Positions 1 through 15,000 of a DNA stretch of 64,000 nucleotides are shown in pieces. The stretch spans positions 682,001 to 746,000 of the forward strand of contig JAUFSD010000011.1 in the NCBI GenBank assembly GCA_033030425.1, written 5' to 3'. Source of the stretch: Verpa conica (lineage: Eukaryota > Ascomycota > Pezizomycetes > Pezizales > Morchellaceae). The notes beneath the pieces were generated by a model. It was not told the DNA's origin. It saw only the letters and a list, made by a program, of their open reading frames with translations, and did no database searches. Positions within the stretch are counted from its first letter, which is position 1; the number at the start of each line of letters is the position of its first letter. The translations under genes and the position numbers were made by a program.

Positions 1-875
1 GGAGGGCGTGGGGAAATATTGAGCACAATAATTCGCTCTATTCTACCCCGAAGGAAACTTCTTAAGAGGTCTCAGGAGTTTCCGGTAGAATTCGGCTTTA
101 CGAGGAGCCACTTTTTATTCGGTTATTACCAAAGATACCAATGCCCGATGCCCGAGGCTACTGGGTAATACCCGAGTAACTCTGCCATAGTTCATGGTAT
201 CGGTACAAAGCGGAGTGCATTATGGGACAGTCAACAAACATATGAAACACTTTGGCTCCTCCACAATACGGCTACCGTACGCGCGACATGTGTAAGCATT
301 TGCCGGTGAACTGCTGGGGTTTGACGATAGAGCTCTCTCGGTAGCACAGAAAAAGAAAAGCATACGCAACATGGGTCTTGATCCTTCAATGGGAAGATGT
401 GCCTGGGAGCTAAGATCGCACCGGGTGGTGGGGCCAGCAACCTGGGCGTAATTGCAAAGAGTAGCCTCGACTGATAAGGACTCGGGTCGTTTTTTTGGTA
501 CGCCGTGTTAGCGACATCATCGATTTACCCCTCCACAACCCCTCCACAACCCCCAAGAATCCCACCCCCGCCAGCTCTAGGAAGGAAAAGAGCGGCACAA
601 TTGTAGTTTCATGACCCCTAGTTCCAAGCTTTGTTTGGATTCACTGTGTACTTGCACGGGAAAAGAGAAAAAAACAACCCATTGCGTGCCACCGCGCCCC
701 TCCTTCATTAACCTCCCATCCCCGCCTTCTCCCGGCTTCTTTTCTTATACTCTTTCCTTCACCCATCTCCACAGGATACAAGCAGTGATCTCTTCCTCCC
801 TAAGCTGAGCCCTACCTTAATCTTTGTTACTGCCACTTTTCGAAAGCACCTAGCAACTAGGGACAGCAGTGCAAG
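1..875. other. Intergenic / upstream region of pyruvate carboxylase
   Basis: I see no supportable gene here. Only short chance reading frames of under 70 codons occur, and none shows a recognisable family. From about 690 to 800 the + strand is strongly pyrimidine-rich, as is common just upstream of highly expressed fungal genes, so this probably holds the core promoter and 5' leader of the pyruvate carboxylase gene that starts at 876. The assignment as promoter is inferred from position and composition only. Confidence 0.5.
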
Positions 876-3800
876 ATGGAACAATCTTCCCCCGACTATA
901 ATGCAGTCTTTGAGGATTCGGCGGACTCGTCGACGGTGAGGACGGTTCACCGTCTCCGCGCCAATTCAACAATTATGCAAGTTAACAAAATTTTGGGTTT
1001 GTTTTACTCCTTCGATGTAGCTTTTAGGAAGCAGTGAGAAATGCTGATGTGATTTTTTTTGTTGTGATAAGTTGCGAACCGTGGTGAAATTCGTAGGTCT
1101 CAACTTTCTTTATACCGTAATTCTTATTTAGGAGGGTAAACACTGACTTAGTGACTTGGTAGCTATTCGGGTACACTTTTTTTATTTTTTTAAAAAGACT
1201 TTACTGTTATATTTAGTTTACTGATATTTTTTCCTGATGCGTAGATTTTTAGAACGGTAAGTCTACATTATTTTTACCCGCTTTTTTTTTTGAAGATATG
1301 CTCATATGTCATATAGGCACACGAACTGTCTCTCCTCACTGTTGCTGTTTACAGCCATGAAGACCGTCTTAGCATGCATCGCCAGAGTAAAAAACCCTTT
1401 AATATCTACCATATTTACGTGAGGCAGGGAAGCTAACCTTCTTTTACCTGACTGCCAGAGGCGGATGAAGCTTATGCAATTGGTGCAAGGGGACAATATA
1501 CTCCTGTCCAAGCGTACCTTGCAATCGATGAGATTATTAAGATTGCTGTCACCCATGGAGTAAACATGATTCACCCTGGTTATGGATTTCTTTCTGAGAA
1601 CGCCGAGTTTGCTCGCAAGGTCGAGAAAGCCGGCATGATTGTTAGTAACTCTCGCTCTGATAATTAAGATTTATAGTCTAATATGGTATCTTAAGTTCAT
1701 TGGGCCTACCCCCGAAGTCATAGATGGCTTGGGCGATAAGGTCTCTGCACGTACTCTTGCAATTAAATGCAATGTCCCGGTTGTCCCAGGAACCCCGGGT
1801 CCGGTTAGCAAGCTAGAAGAGGCAGAGAAATTCGTTGAGCAGTATGGGTACCCAGTTATCATCAAGGCGGCATTTGGCGGTGGTGGAAGAGGTATGAGAG
1901 TCGTTAGAGAAGGTGATAGCATTCAGGATGCGTTCACTAGAGCAACATCCGAGTAAGTTCCCCAGCTCTTAGCGGAATATATATGCACTTTCTATTTGGC
2001 AAAGAAAACACCCTAGTGCTGACTACTAATTTAGGGCTTTATCTGCTTTCGGTAATGGAACAGTCTTTATTGAGCGTTTCCTTGACCGCCCCAAGCACAT
2101 TGAGGTTCAGCTGCTTGGAGATAACTTTGGAAACGTCGTCCATCTATACGAGCGTGACTGTAGTGTCCAAAGAAGACATCAGAAGGTCGTTGAAATTGCG
2201 CCTGCAAAAGACTTGCCTCAAGAGGTTAGAGAAGCTATCTTGGCGGACGCTGTTCGTTTGGCCAAGTCAGTCAATTATCGTAATGCCGGTACTGCGGAGT
2301 TCCTCGTAGACCAACAGAACAGATACTACTTCATTGAGATCAACCCTAGAATGTAAGGCTCAAACAACCCTCCTGAAATTGATCTTGTTGATTCTGACAT
2401 TTCTTAATAGTCAAGTGGAGCACACTATCACCGAAGAGATTACTGGTATTGACATTGTCGCCGCTCAGATCCAGATTGCTGCTGGCGCCTCATTGGAGCA
2501 ACTCGGTCTCACACAGGACCGTATCTCTACCCGTGGTTATGCCATTCAGTGCCGTGTTACTACAGAAGACCCTGCCAAAGGTTTCCAACCTGACACGGGT
2601 AAGATTGAAGTCTACCGCTCAGCTGGTGGTAACGGTGTCCGCCTCGATGGTGGTAACGGTTTTGCCGGTGCCATCATTACTCCTCACTACGATTCCATGT
2701 TGGTCAAATGTACCTGCCATGGTTCCACATACGAAATAGCGAGAAGAAAAATGTTGCGTGCCCTCGTTGAGTTCAGAATCCGTGGTGTTAAGACAAACAT
2801 TCCTTTCTTAGCTTCATTGCTCACGCACGATACTTTTATTGCTGGAAACTGCTGGACTACTTTTATCGATGATACCCCAGAGCTGTTTGCGTTGATGACC
2901 TCTCAGAACCGTGCACAAAAACTCTTGGCATATCTCGGAGACGTTGCAGTCAACGGCAGTAGCATCAAGGGGCAAGTTGGCGAGCCTAAATTCAAGGGGG
3001 AAATCATCTTGCCTATTCTCCACGACAATGCTGGAAAGGAGATTGATGTTACATATCCTTGCCAAGTTGGTTGGCGCAATATTTTGGTCAAAGAGGGCCC
3101 AGCTGCATTCGCGAAGGCTGTTCGCCAGAACAAGGGTACTTTGATCATGGACACAACTTGGCGTGATGCCCATCAGTCGCTTTTGGCCACTAGGGTCAGA
3201 ACTACTGATTTGGTAAACATCGCTAAGCATACTAGCTACGCCTATGCCAATGCTTTTGCTCTAGAATGTTGGGGAGGTGCTACTTTTGATGTAGCTATGA
3301 GGTTCTTATATGAGGATCCTTGGGATAGATTGGTAAGATATTAGTAAATTCCTGAATATTTCAAGTAAATTCTAATTTGAGCAGAGGAAATTAAGGAAGC
3401 TTGTACCAAACATTCCCTTCCAGATGCTGTTGCGCGGCGCCAATGGTGTTGCATACTCCTCGTAAGTCCAGCATCATCAAGGGTTGATATAATACTAATA
3501 GTTTTAAGACTTCCCGATAATGCCATTGATCACTTTTGTGACCAAGCAAAGAAAAATGGTGTCGATATCTTCCGTGTCTTTGATGCTCTTAATGACCTCG
3601 AACAGCTTGAGGTTGGCGTAAGGGCTGTCAAGAAAGCCGGTGGTGTCGTTGAAGCTACCATCTGTTATAGTGGAGACATGCTTAATCCCAAGAAGAAATA
3701 CAACCTCGAGTACTATCTTAGTCTTGCAGACAAAATTGTTGCTATGGGCACTCACATCCTCGGTATCAAGGATATGGCTGGTGTCATGAAGCCCGCAGCG

Positions 3801-5194
3801 GCTACTCTATTGATCGGAAGTATCCGCAAGAAGTACCCGGATCTCCCCATCCATGTACACACTCACGACTCTGCTGGTACGGGTGTTGCTTCTATGGCTG
3901 CCTGTGCTAAAGCCGGTGCAGATGCGGTGGATTGCGCTACTGACTCCTTGTCCGGAATGACTTCGCAGCCCAGCGTTGGTGCGTTGCTTGCGTCTTTGGA
4001 GACATCTGACGAAGATCCTCTCCTTAACATTGACCATATTCGTGCTATTGATAGCTACTGGGCTCAACTACGTCTTCTCTACTCATGCTTTGAAGCTGGA
4101 TTAACTGGTCCCGATCCAGAGGTGTACGTGCACGAAATTCCAGGTGGTCAATTGACCAACCTTATCTTCCAGGCAAGTCAGCTTGGATTGGGGACATTAT
4201 GGGCAGAAACAAAGAAAGCATATACACAAGCAAATGCACTTCTCGGAGATATCGTCAAGGTCACACCCACTTCAAAAGTCGTTGGTGATCTTGCCCAGTT
4301 CATGGTATCAAATCAGCTCACCTACGATCAAGTCATCGAGAAGGCTGAATCCCTCGACTTCCCTGGATCTGTTCTCGACTTCTTTGAGGGGCTTATGGGG
4401 CAGCCGTACGGTGGTTTCCCAGAGCCTCTTCGTACCAACGCACTCCGCAACCAGCGTAGGAAGCTGACTGAGCGCCCTGGGAAGTCGCTCCCACCAGTCG
4501 ATCTACCTAAGATCAAGCAAGAACTAGAGGCAAAGTGGGGGTTCGCTTCGGAATGCGATGTTTCAAGTCACAACATGTATCCCAAGGTTTTTGCAGACTA
4601 CAAAGAATTCACACAAAAGTATGGTGACTTGAGTGTTCTACCTACTAGATATTTCTTGGCGAGCCCAGTTATCAACGAGGAGTTCCATGTCGAAATTGAG
4701 AAGGGTAAGACCTTGATCTTGAAGCTTCTTGCTGTTGGCCCGTTGTCCGAGCAGACTGGACAGAGAGAGGTCTTCTTTGAGATGAACGGTGAAGTCCGAC
4801 AAGTCACTGTTGACGATAAGAAAGCAGGCAAGTTCCACTATTTGTGTATACTCTGAAGAAAACCGCTAACACACAAGCAGCTGTTGAGAACTTGAGTCGT
4901 CCTAAAGCTGACCCCAATGACTCGAGCCAAGTCGGTGCACCTATGGCTGGTGTTGTTGTTGAACTCCGTGTCCATGTGGGCTCTGATGTCAAGAAGGGTG
5001 ACCCAGTTGCAGTTCTCAGTGCTATGAAGATGGTACGTACACATATTACATTTCTAGTAATTATAATCACTAATATACGTAATTAGGAAATGGTTATCAG
5101 TGCGCCACATTCTGGAAAGGTTGGGCATGTTGAGGTTAGGGAAGGTGATTCGGTTGATGGTCAAGATCTGATTTGCAATATCGAAAAGCCTTAG
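876..5194 (+). CDS. Pyruvate carboxylase (13 exons, 1188 aa)
   Basis: This is the biotin enzyme that carboxylates pyruvate to oxaloacetate, the main anaplerotic step, usually cytosolic in fungi. My model joins 876-996, 1072-1092, 1163-1170, 1245-1256, 1317-1386, 1459-1640, 1696-1952, 2035-2352, 2411-3332, 3385-3461, 3509-4827, 4881-5032 and 5087-5194. All phases agree and give 1188 residues, the usual length. Visible landmarks are VANRGEIPIRIFRTAHELS at the start of biotin carboxylase, the glycine-rich [10 protein letters not shown] loop, EINPRIQVEHT, the carboxyltransferase segment [16 protein letters not shown], the metal-site segment HVHTHDSAG, and the biotin attachment motif AMKM near the C terminus. 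Exons 2, 3 and 4 are only 21, 8 and 12 nt. The intron after 4827 has a GC donor. The biotin motif AMKM is followed immediately by the last intron. Start chosen as the only in-frame ATG of exon 1 that gives a typical N-terminal length. Confidence 0.96.
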
Positions 5195-6089
5195 TATATG
5201 GATAAGCGAATTTCTTAATTAGTCATATTTTTTTGTTTACTAGCTGGAGCTTTTTCTTTCTTTACTATTCGAATGAAATAATTCTTTAGAATGATATGTC
5301 ATGAACAGACATCCATCCGTACTTCCTAAGGTTACCATTTTAGGATATTCCTTAAAGGCCCAGGTCTTAGGCTATGAGTGTATGTAAATCGCGTACCGTA
5401 GCCCGTATCAAGACTAAGAACCCTGCTGGGTAAAAGTCGAGTGATTTCTATGGCAATGTCACGTGTAAATTCTTGGCGTGACGGGAGATCGGAGAAGGAG
5501 GGGCAGGTCGTAGGAGATAAAAATCAGATTAACAAATTCCCCCACTAAATTGACACCCATCCCCTCCTTCATTACCTCACCGATTCTTCCTCCATCGACA
5601 AACATCATCTCCCATCAGGAACAGAGGAGACAATAAAAAGAAAAACCATCGGTTCAAATCTTTAGATAAAGTACTGTGAGTCTAGTATTTTCTCTTTTGA
5701 AATTGTCGCATGTTTCTCTTATCTGTGAGTGCTAAGGCATACAAAACGTAATTCGCGTTAAAATACCTCTATTGGCCCCCCTCCTTCATCTCACCCCCCG
5801 CGTGTCAATTGTGTCTGCCCTACGTAAAATAACAGGCCTTATCTCTGTCAGTATAGTCTAGACGCATAAAGCACATTCGATATCCTTGCTCCTCCCATTG
5901 GCCCAGCAGTCCTAGTCTGAGTTTTTTTTTACCTCTTCCCCTCAGCTGTTTTAGCCTGACGCATTTAATTCCTTTACGGGGGTCTTGTGTTAATTTCTTT
6001 ATAAACTCCTCTTTGTAGTGGGAAACTCTACTCAGCCATCTCATTGACGATTTTTCACCAACAGACGTATTATCATCGCCATAATAACC
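5195..6089. other. Intergenic region with probable enolase promoter and leader intron
   Basis: This holds the pyruvate carboxylase 3' end and the enolase promoter. A GTGAGT donor at 5676 and a pyrimidine-tract acceptor ending at 6064, 26 bases before the enolase ATG, suggest a 5'-UTR intron of about 389 bp. Leader introns are frequent in highly expressed fungal glycolytic genes. The donor choice is tentative. No other gene is seen. Confidence 0.45.
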
Positions 6090-8205
<2,116 letters not shown>

Positions 8206-8865
8206 ACAATCATTACTATAGGTATTGTATGGGGGGAGGGGGAATATTCTGTGAGGGAATGTATTTTGGGGAAGGAAAGCAATAAAACTCTATCCATAGT
8301 AGGATACCTGGCACTTTGTTTTTAGTGGCACGTGGAATAAGAAATTAAGTTTTTTTTATCCATTGAAGTTCTTGGGATTTTTTCGACCCTAAATGCGTTC
8401 TACCTGATAGTATGAGGGCAATACCCCTGTAAATTCGGCTAAATTGTGAGTAAAATTCTAGTGCCTAAGACATACCGAGTGAGAAGTTATGATTTAATAG
8501 ATGTGTGTCAGTGATAGGCCTATGTATTGAGCTAAGTCGGGGGCGATAGGCTATCTATGACGGCAAGGGCAGATGAAGAGTTCTTTCTTTATTTATTTTA
8601 GAGTATTAGGGTCGCTAAGAAGCTTTCCTGTATACTATTTTATCTGCCCCCCATCTCTCTTCTCTGTTATTCAGCCGGCAATGTCCGAGTGATATACTGT
8701 GATATCATTACGGCAATTACCCTGCCTACAACAGAAGCGCCACACCCCACCTTGCCCCTCACTCACACCTAGCCCCAAAGGAAAAAAAACATCTCACCTC
8801 CCTATCACGCATCGTTCATTTGCTTGTTATTTTTTTTGCCAGAATTTATTTACAAATCTACAAAC
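8206..8865. other. Intergenic region between enolase and eIF3j genes
   Basis: This stretch contains the enolase 3'-UTR and the promoter of the downstream translation-factor gene. I see no gene or repeat. The last 100 bases are T-rich and C-rich, as expected of a fungal leader. Confidence 0.4.
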
Positions 8866-9905
8866 ATGGCACCAAAGGATAAATGGGGTATGTAATCTGG
8901 CCGAAAGCTCCTTATACCTTTCTAAGCTAATACACCATAGATGAGGGGAGCGAGAGTAGCGAAGAGGCAGTCGGTGTTGTACCTCGTATTGCACCGAAGA
9001 AGAAATGGGATGATGAAGAGGATGATGAGGTGTGTAGCTAGAAACCGGTTTACTCCTTTTAGCCCTCACCACAAACTTTGTAAGGTCTTTCAAGCCTACT
9101 GACAATTTTATTAGGTTCTCGACTCCTGGGATGCCGCAGATGACTCCGAAGAAGAACGCAAAAAGGAATCTGCTAAGAAAGTCGCTGCCGAGAAAGCCGC
9201 TGCCGAAGCGGCAGCAAATCATAAATCCAAGACTCAGCGGATTGCAGAAAAACAAGCAGAGAAGCAAGCAGCAATCGAACGGGCAGAGCGTGAGCTAGAA
9301 GAAATCGAGAACGAGACTCCTGCTGAACGCAAAGAACGCGAAAGGCTGCGGCAGATCGAGTCCGATCTTGCTCACGCAGAAGACCTATTCGGCAATGTCG
9401 GTATTGGCGCAGGTAGTGGGATCGGAACCAGGGAGAAGAAGATAGCTGTGGTAGATCCAAATGACCCGACTAAAAATATTGATTTGGGCTCTCTATCTGT
9501 TTTTAAGCCGACTACGAAGGACGGATTCTTGCAGCTGAGAGAGATGCTCGTGCCATTGTTAACAGCAAATACGAAGAAAGCGCATTACCCACTTTTCTTG
9601 CAGGAGTTTGCGAGGCAACTGTCGAAGGATATGCCATCAGAGCAAATTAGAAAAGTTGCGAGTGGGCTCACGACTTTGGCCAACGAGAAACAGAAGGAAG
9701 AGAAGGCGGCTGAGAAGGGTGGTAAGAAAAAGGCTGTTAAGAAGACTGCTTTGGCGGCTTCAGGCAAGGAGATGGATAAGTTTGATACTACAAACTACCA
9801 AGAAGCTGGTTATAACGAGTAAGCCTTCAGCCTATTCCCATGGTCTGATTTGTAATTTTTTACTTGTAGAGTACTAATTACGGCCACAGCGACGACTTCA
9901 TGTGA
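8866..9905 (+). CDS. Translation initiation factor eIF3 subunit J (HCR1-like, 276 aa)
   Basis: eIF3j is a loosely bound eIF3 subunit acting at the ribosomal decoding centre in start-site selection, subunit recycling and 40S maturation. Exons are 8866-8887, 8941-9029, 9115-9818 and 9890-9905, in phase, 276 aa. Supporting features are the N-terminal acidic patch with repeated tryptophans (KKKWDDEEDDE, VLDSWDAADDSEEE), a long K/E/A-rich coiled coil, the core region with DPNDPTKNIDLGSLSVFKPTTKD, a lysine-rich segment (GGKKKAVKKT) and the conserved acidic C-terminal end DDDFM. First and last coding exons are only 22 and 16 nt. The start ATG sits in a good context (AAACATGG). Confidence 0.9.
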
Positions 9906-11258
9906 AAGGCTTTACAAAAGATGGACGTGGGGAGCAAAAGTAACTATATGGTGTTTGGGTGCATGCAGAGAGACCGTAAGGGAAATAGAAGCGCGGGAGT
10001 TAAATATCTACTATTGACTTTTCCCTTTCCCCTATTCTTGCCTAGTAGCTTATTTCTCTAATATAGTAAATTTGAATGGCTATAGAAAGGATCTCCTATT
10101 TTCGTTTTCTTGGTCAATCAGTTTACTGTATAGCCAAGTTATTTTTAGCTTTGTAATACCATCTCTTCTAAGCTCTAGATGTTTGGGGCCGTGCATTCGT
10201 CTTCCTAAGGCTATTAAATGCGTTTTGAGTCATATTCCCAAACTATCTTCGCAGATATATGTATTACTACACATGGCTAAAATATCGATAAGATCATCTC
10301 AAACCCCAAACTACATGTATCTTAGCATCTTTGGCTCTTGATACCTCTAGTTATAAAAAAAACTTCTCAACCTAATTATCAAATACCCAAGATTTCTCTA
10401 GAAGTTTTGATACTCCAGCTAGTTCTAAAAGCTCCAAGCAGCCGGTCTTCCAGAGTTATGTTGATGTAAAACTTTTGGCTATTTTGAGCTCTCTATCGAC
10501 CTTGATAAATATCCTTAATATTGCTATAAAGTAAGTCAAGGTCACTAGATACACTGGTTATAGCATATCTTAAGTTATTCCAGCTTGTACTAAACAGACT
10601 ATACCTACCTTCGTCTATTATAATCTCAAAATCTATAGAGCCAGAGATTCTAACAGTTACTGAAAAGGGCTGAGTCTATTATAAAATACTCAAGCATGAG
10701 GGATTGTATATATATTATACGTTACTATAACTATATATACCCAAACATTTATATATATAGCAATAGCGAAAGCGCCTTCAAGCAAGCATTACTATACAAT
10801 CACAATAGCTATAAGTTGACTTTATTTACGCAATTCCTAAGAGCTATAGTAGCTATGACTTTAGCGTAGTTTTTGAGGTCTACCTTTCAAAGTAGAGTTA
10901 TGTGTGATTTGCCTAGGTGCACTCTAGCCACACAATTAGTATTCACCCTGGGGTGGTTTCTTGGCGCGGTTCCTCGATTCTTTTGGGAGCCAACCCCACT
11001 ATGCTCCACAAGTTCAAATAAGTGGTGGCTTAGAGATTTGAAGTCAATAAACACAATTTATTGGAGGGGAGTTTTGTAAAAGGATATATCTAAAGATTCA
11101 TTATAACTTATATCGCGTAAAATACAAATCACTTCATAGAAGCGGGTGCACCTAATTGATGGGTTTTCGTATTTTGCAGAGCCGGGATAGCAAATTTGTA
11201 CGGATTAGAAAAGACGAGTGGCTGACCTAGCGCATTCGCGACGCATCTACATACAGCT
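9906..11258. other. AT-rich intergenic DNA, probable decayed repeat
   Basis: After the eIF3j 3' end the sequence becomes strongly AT-rich, with many TATA and CTATAG tracts from about 10,060 to 11,110. No reading frame is convincing and no family is recognised. The composition contrasts with the flanking genes and suggests an old, mutated transposon or relaxed intergenic DNA. Confidence 0.4.
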
Positions 11259-11432
11259 ACACCTCGCTATAAGAAACGCCAAGTATTCAGCAGATATCGT
11301 TTCTTATAGCAAGTTTTCCAAAGATATCCCTTATAGCAAGGGCAAATTTGGTATATAAAAATCCAGATTAACCTAGAGAAAGTTTCTTACAGCAAGGTTT
11401 TTCTTATAACAATGTTTCTTATAGCGAGGTGT
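11259..11432. mobile_element. Small inverted-repeat element (MITE-like, 174 bp)
   Basis: A 19-bp arm, ACACCTCGCTATAAGAAAC at 11259-11277, recurs as its exact reverse complement at 11414-11432. Between them the motif TTTCTTATAGCAAG or close relatives appears several times, so the whole element is internally repetitive. There is no coding capacity. I could not identify a clear target-site duplication. It lies in AT-rich DNA upstream of the NLR pseudogene. A non-autonomous DNA transposon is the simplest explanation. Confidence 0.6.
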
Positions 11433-12026
11433 GACTATATGTGCACGATAGTAAAACTACGGGAACTTAGTGGCGGGACACAAGCTACATATAGTTACCA
11501 CTAAATTTGAGAATTCCCACCACATCTATTCAACCGTTCAGTGCCTGAAATAACTCAGAATATTTGAAGTATAGTATATCTACCTATGGGATTTCCAAAC
11601 ATGATAGATCTATGCCAAAATTGATCAACGTCGCAATTTCTCGTGCTAGTAACCTAAGATAACTTAATCGTTTAGTCAGATGTAATTTGCTAAACCTGAG
11701 AGAGGGATGTAGTAAATCTCAGATGTGATTGGACCTCCTGAAAATTGCCATGGTTATTGGGATCTTTCTTTCCTGTCAACTATTTGGCTGAAAAACGATG
11801 TTTCCCCTCGTGTCCCGTTACTAAGCGGCCGCGTTTGGCAAATTGGTGCCTGGCAGTCTCGGCTGATAGAGCAAGGCCAAGCGCCCCGCACACTTTCGCT
11901 ATCGCTGCTACTGTATAGCCTGCAGACAAGTTCGAGGCCTGGTCTATTCGAATATAAAATATCGAGTCACTAATATCAAGATTAATTTCGCCTATGCCCT
12001 ACCTCATACAACCACTAAGAATAACC
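11433..12026. other. Upstream region of the NLR-type pseudogene
   Basis: No gene is seen. A GC-richer patch (about 11,815-11,920) interrupts otherwise AT-rich sequence. It may be the former promoter region of the pseudogene that starts at 12027, but nothing specific marks it. Confidence 0.35.
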
Positions 12027-15000
12027 ATGGCCGAAATTCTGGGCCTAACATCGGGTATTATTGGTATAATAGAACTAACAGCCAAAGTGATCAAGTTAAC
12101 TCACGGATATATTGGCGCAGTTAAGCATGCATCAAGAGATATTGCAGAGCTTGAGCAGGAGCTTAGAAGACTGAGTAAAGTCCTCGGAGATGTGCATGCC
12201 TACAACAGGAGATACCCGCAATCACTATCGCTCGCAAAACTTGCAAACGATGACGAATTTCTCCGTGGATGTACACAGGACCTAGAACAACTACAAGAAA
12301 ATCTAATGCCTAAAGAAGGTTTCTTGAAGATATTTAGAAGCCTTAAATGGCCGTTTGACCAAGCCGATACCAAAAGCTTGATAGTAAAGTTTGAAAGACA
12401 TAAATCAACCTTTAATATTACATTGTCTATCGATCATATGTAAGCTTGGGTAGAACTGAGGTATTCAATCAAGCGGGATATGTACTAACCTCAAAGTAAG
12501 ATCACTCACAAGGGAAATCCAAACTGATGCCAAAACATCAGCTAGGGTTATTCAGAATATCTCAGCAAACCAGAAAGCAAAGATAGCGAATGAGAATGCC
12601 CTTCAAATAAGTAAGAAAAAGAGCCGAGATCTTGTTATTTTATATTTACTAATCCACTCAATGACTAGAGGAAAGACGCAACACAGTCCTTGAATGGCTA
12701 AGCCCGAAGGATTTCGAAAAGCAAAACTCGGAAAGACACATTGATATACGCAGCAAAAGACAGCCACACACGGGAGAATGGCTACTAAAAACAGTTGGGT
12801 TTCGAGAGCTGGCCACAAAAAGCTTAGAACACCCTTTATTGTGGGGCTTTGGTATTCATACGTTTAGCACTGCCTACTGTGTTATTGATTTTGATTGTGG
12901 CTAATGTTAATATAAATGGTAACAGCTGGGGCAGGGGAATCATTTTTGAGGTATGTTGCGCATTCTATATTTTAAATTCTTTCCGCAACTAAAAAAACCT
13001 ATTTCTTGTTATAGCCCTATAGTGATCGATCATTTTCTAGCAGTAGAATGCTACGGAGTGACGGAGTGGCCTATATCTACTTCCATTATAAAGAGTGAGA
13101 GAAGCAAAAGCCCATGCACATCCTCGGAAGTTTGGTCAGACAACTCGCAGCCCAAACTACCCTCCTCCCTACAGAGATAGAAAAACTTCACGACAAGCTT
13201 GAGGGCAAAGGAAAAAGACCCACATTAGACGAGCTATATGCAGTCCTCCTTGAAACATTCAAGTCATTTGACCAGGTTTTTCTTATATTCGATGCCTTAG
13301 ACGAGTGCGACCCAAAAAATCAACGAAAAGAGCTCCTCTCTCTATTCCATCGCATAGCAGAAAATGGCGGCAAATTGTTTGTGACTAGTCGCCACTACCC
13401 CGAGGATATCCAGTACTCTTTCCGTAACTCATTGAAAATTAAGCTGTCACCAAAAGAAGGAGACATTGTAATTTACATTCGGGACAGAATTGATCAAGAC
13501 TCATGAGCAAAACGTTTAGTCCACCAAGAAAAGTGCCAAGACAGAATAGTATCTGAACTTGTCGACTGCTCACAGGGGATGTAAGTAACAGAACTCCAAG
13601 GGCTCATTCTCTTACTTATTTCCATCCCTCGCTCAAAATCTAAGGCTGATTTAAAATACCAAATATGAATAGGTTCCTGCTTGCTCGATTCCATCTTGAC
13701 TATCTTTGTAAACAGACGAATGCAAAGCAAATTCTAACTACGCTCAAGGAGCTCAAGACATTTATTGAAGACAAGCCATTAGACCCTACCTACAATAGGG
13801 TCATGGACACACTATACAATCAATCACATAATGATATAGAGCTGGCCCTTAAGACATTCTTATGGCTCATCAAAGCGAAACGGACCCTTACGATTGACGA
13901 GCTTAGACAAGCGGTTTCTACAGAAAAAAACCGATATGAGCTTGATGGGTTAGATTTGCCAGATTTATCAACAATTCTCCATGTCTGTGCTGGCCTAGTA
14001 ACAATAGATGAGAAAAACAATACTATTGGGCTTGTTCATTAAACGGTTGAGGAATACCTTCTCAGGAACTCTATCATCCCCGAGAATGCAGACTTCATTC
14101 TTGCGGTAACTTACGCCACTTTCCTCTCATTTGATATCTTCGCCCAAGGCCCTTGCACTTCTAGTAACTCTCGAGGCATATCCTTTTCTCGAATATGCAG
14201 TCAACCAGTTGCCTTATCATCTCAAAGCTTGTGGTGAAGATATGACAACTAGTATTACTCTCAAATTTCTTGGAAATCCAGCTAGCATTGCTTCCTACCT
14301 ACAGATCCTGCACTTCAGAGATCCATTATACGAGGGCGAGGGGGGTGAGGGGGGTGAGAGAGGCGAGAGACAAAGGGATGACGGTGGGGAAATGGCAGAG
14401 ATTTGGGAGAGTGAAGGTTCCAGGGGGAATGGAGTTTATTCCAGCTTCGACAATTACCCCAAAGAGCGTCATGCTTTACATATAACATCTAATTTAGGAC
14501 ATATTACAATAGTCCTGCTACTACTAAAGGATGCTGATATTTTAGCCCGAGATAGCCATAGAATGACAGCGTTGCATAGCGCAGCCTTCGGAGGACATGA
14601 AGAGGGGTACGGTTGTTACTTGAAAGAGGTGCTGATTACTCTGCTCAAGAGATAACTGGGGATACAGCACTACACATTGTGGCATATGAAGCAGTGGTGC
14701 GCTTGCTACTTAAGACGGGGTCCGATCGCTTGATTGAAGTCAGAGAAAAGCATGGGCAGACACCATTGCATGTGGCAGCATCAGAAGGCTGCGTCGCTGT
14801 GATGGAGCTTCTAATCAAAAAGGGGGCCGATATCACAGTTTCTGGTAATTATGGTGAGACAGTTCTACACATCGCGGCATGGGGAGGAAGCGAAGATGCA
14901 GTCCATCTACTACTTGAGAACGGTGCCGACTGCTCAGTTACCGACAAAGAGGGGGAAACGCCTTTACATGAGGCTGCCCGCAAAGGAAGCAAAAAGATGG

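Noticed and set aside
2334..3344. A 336-codon frame that could be read as a separate gene
   Set aside because: It is the body of pyruvate carboxylase exon 9 plus part of the preceding intron; conserved sequence continues on both sides through good splice sites.
5640..5670. A B-box-like GGTTCAAATC before enolase
   Set aside because: No A box at a suitable distance upstream and no pairing acceptor stem; it lies in the enolase leader.
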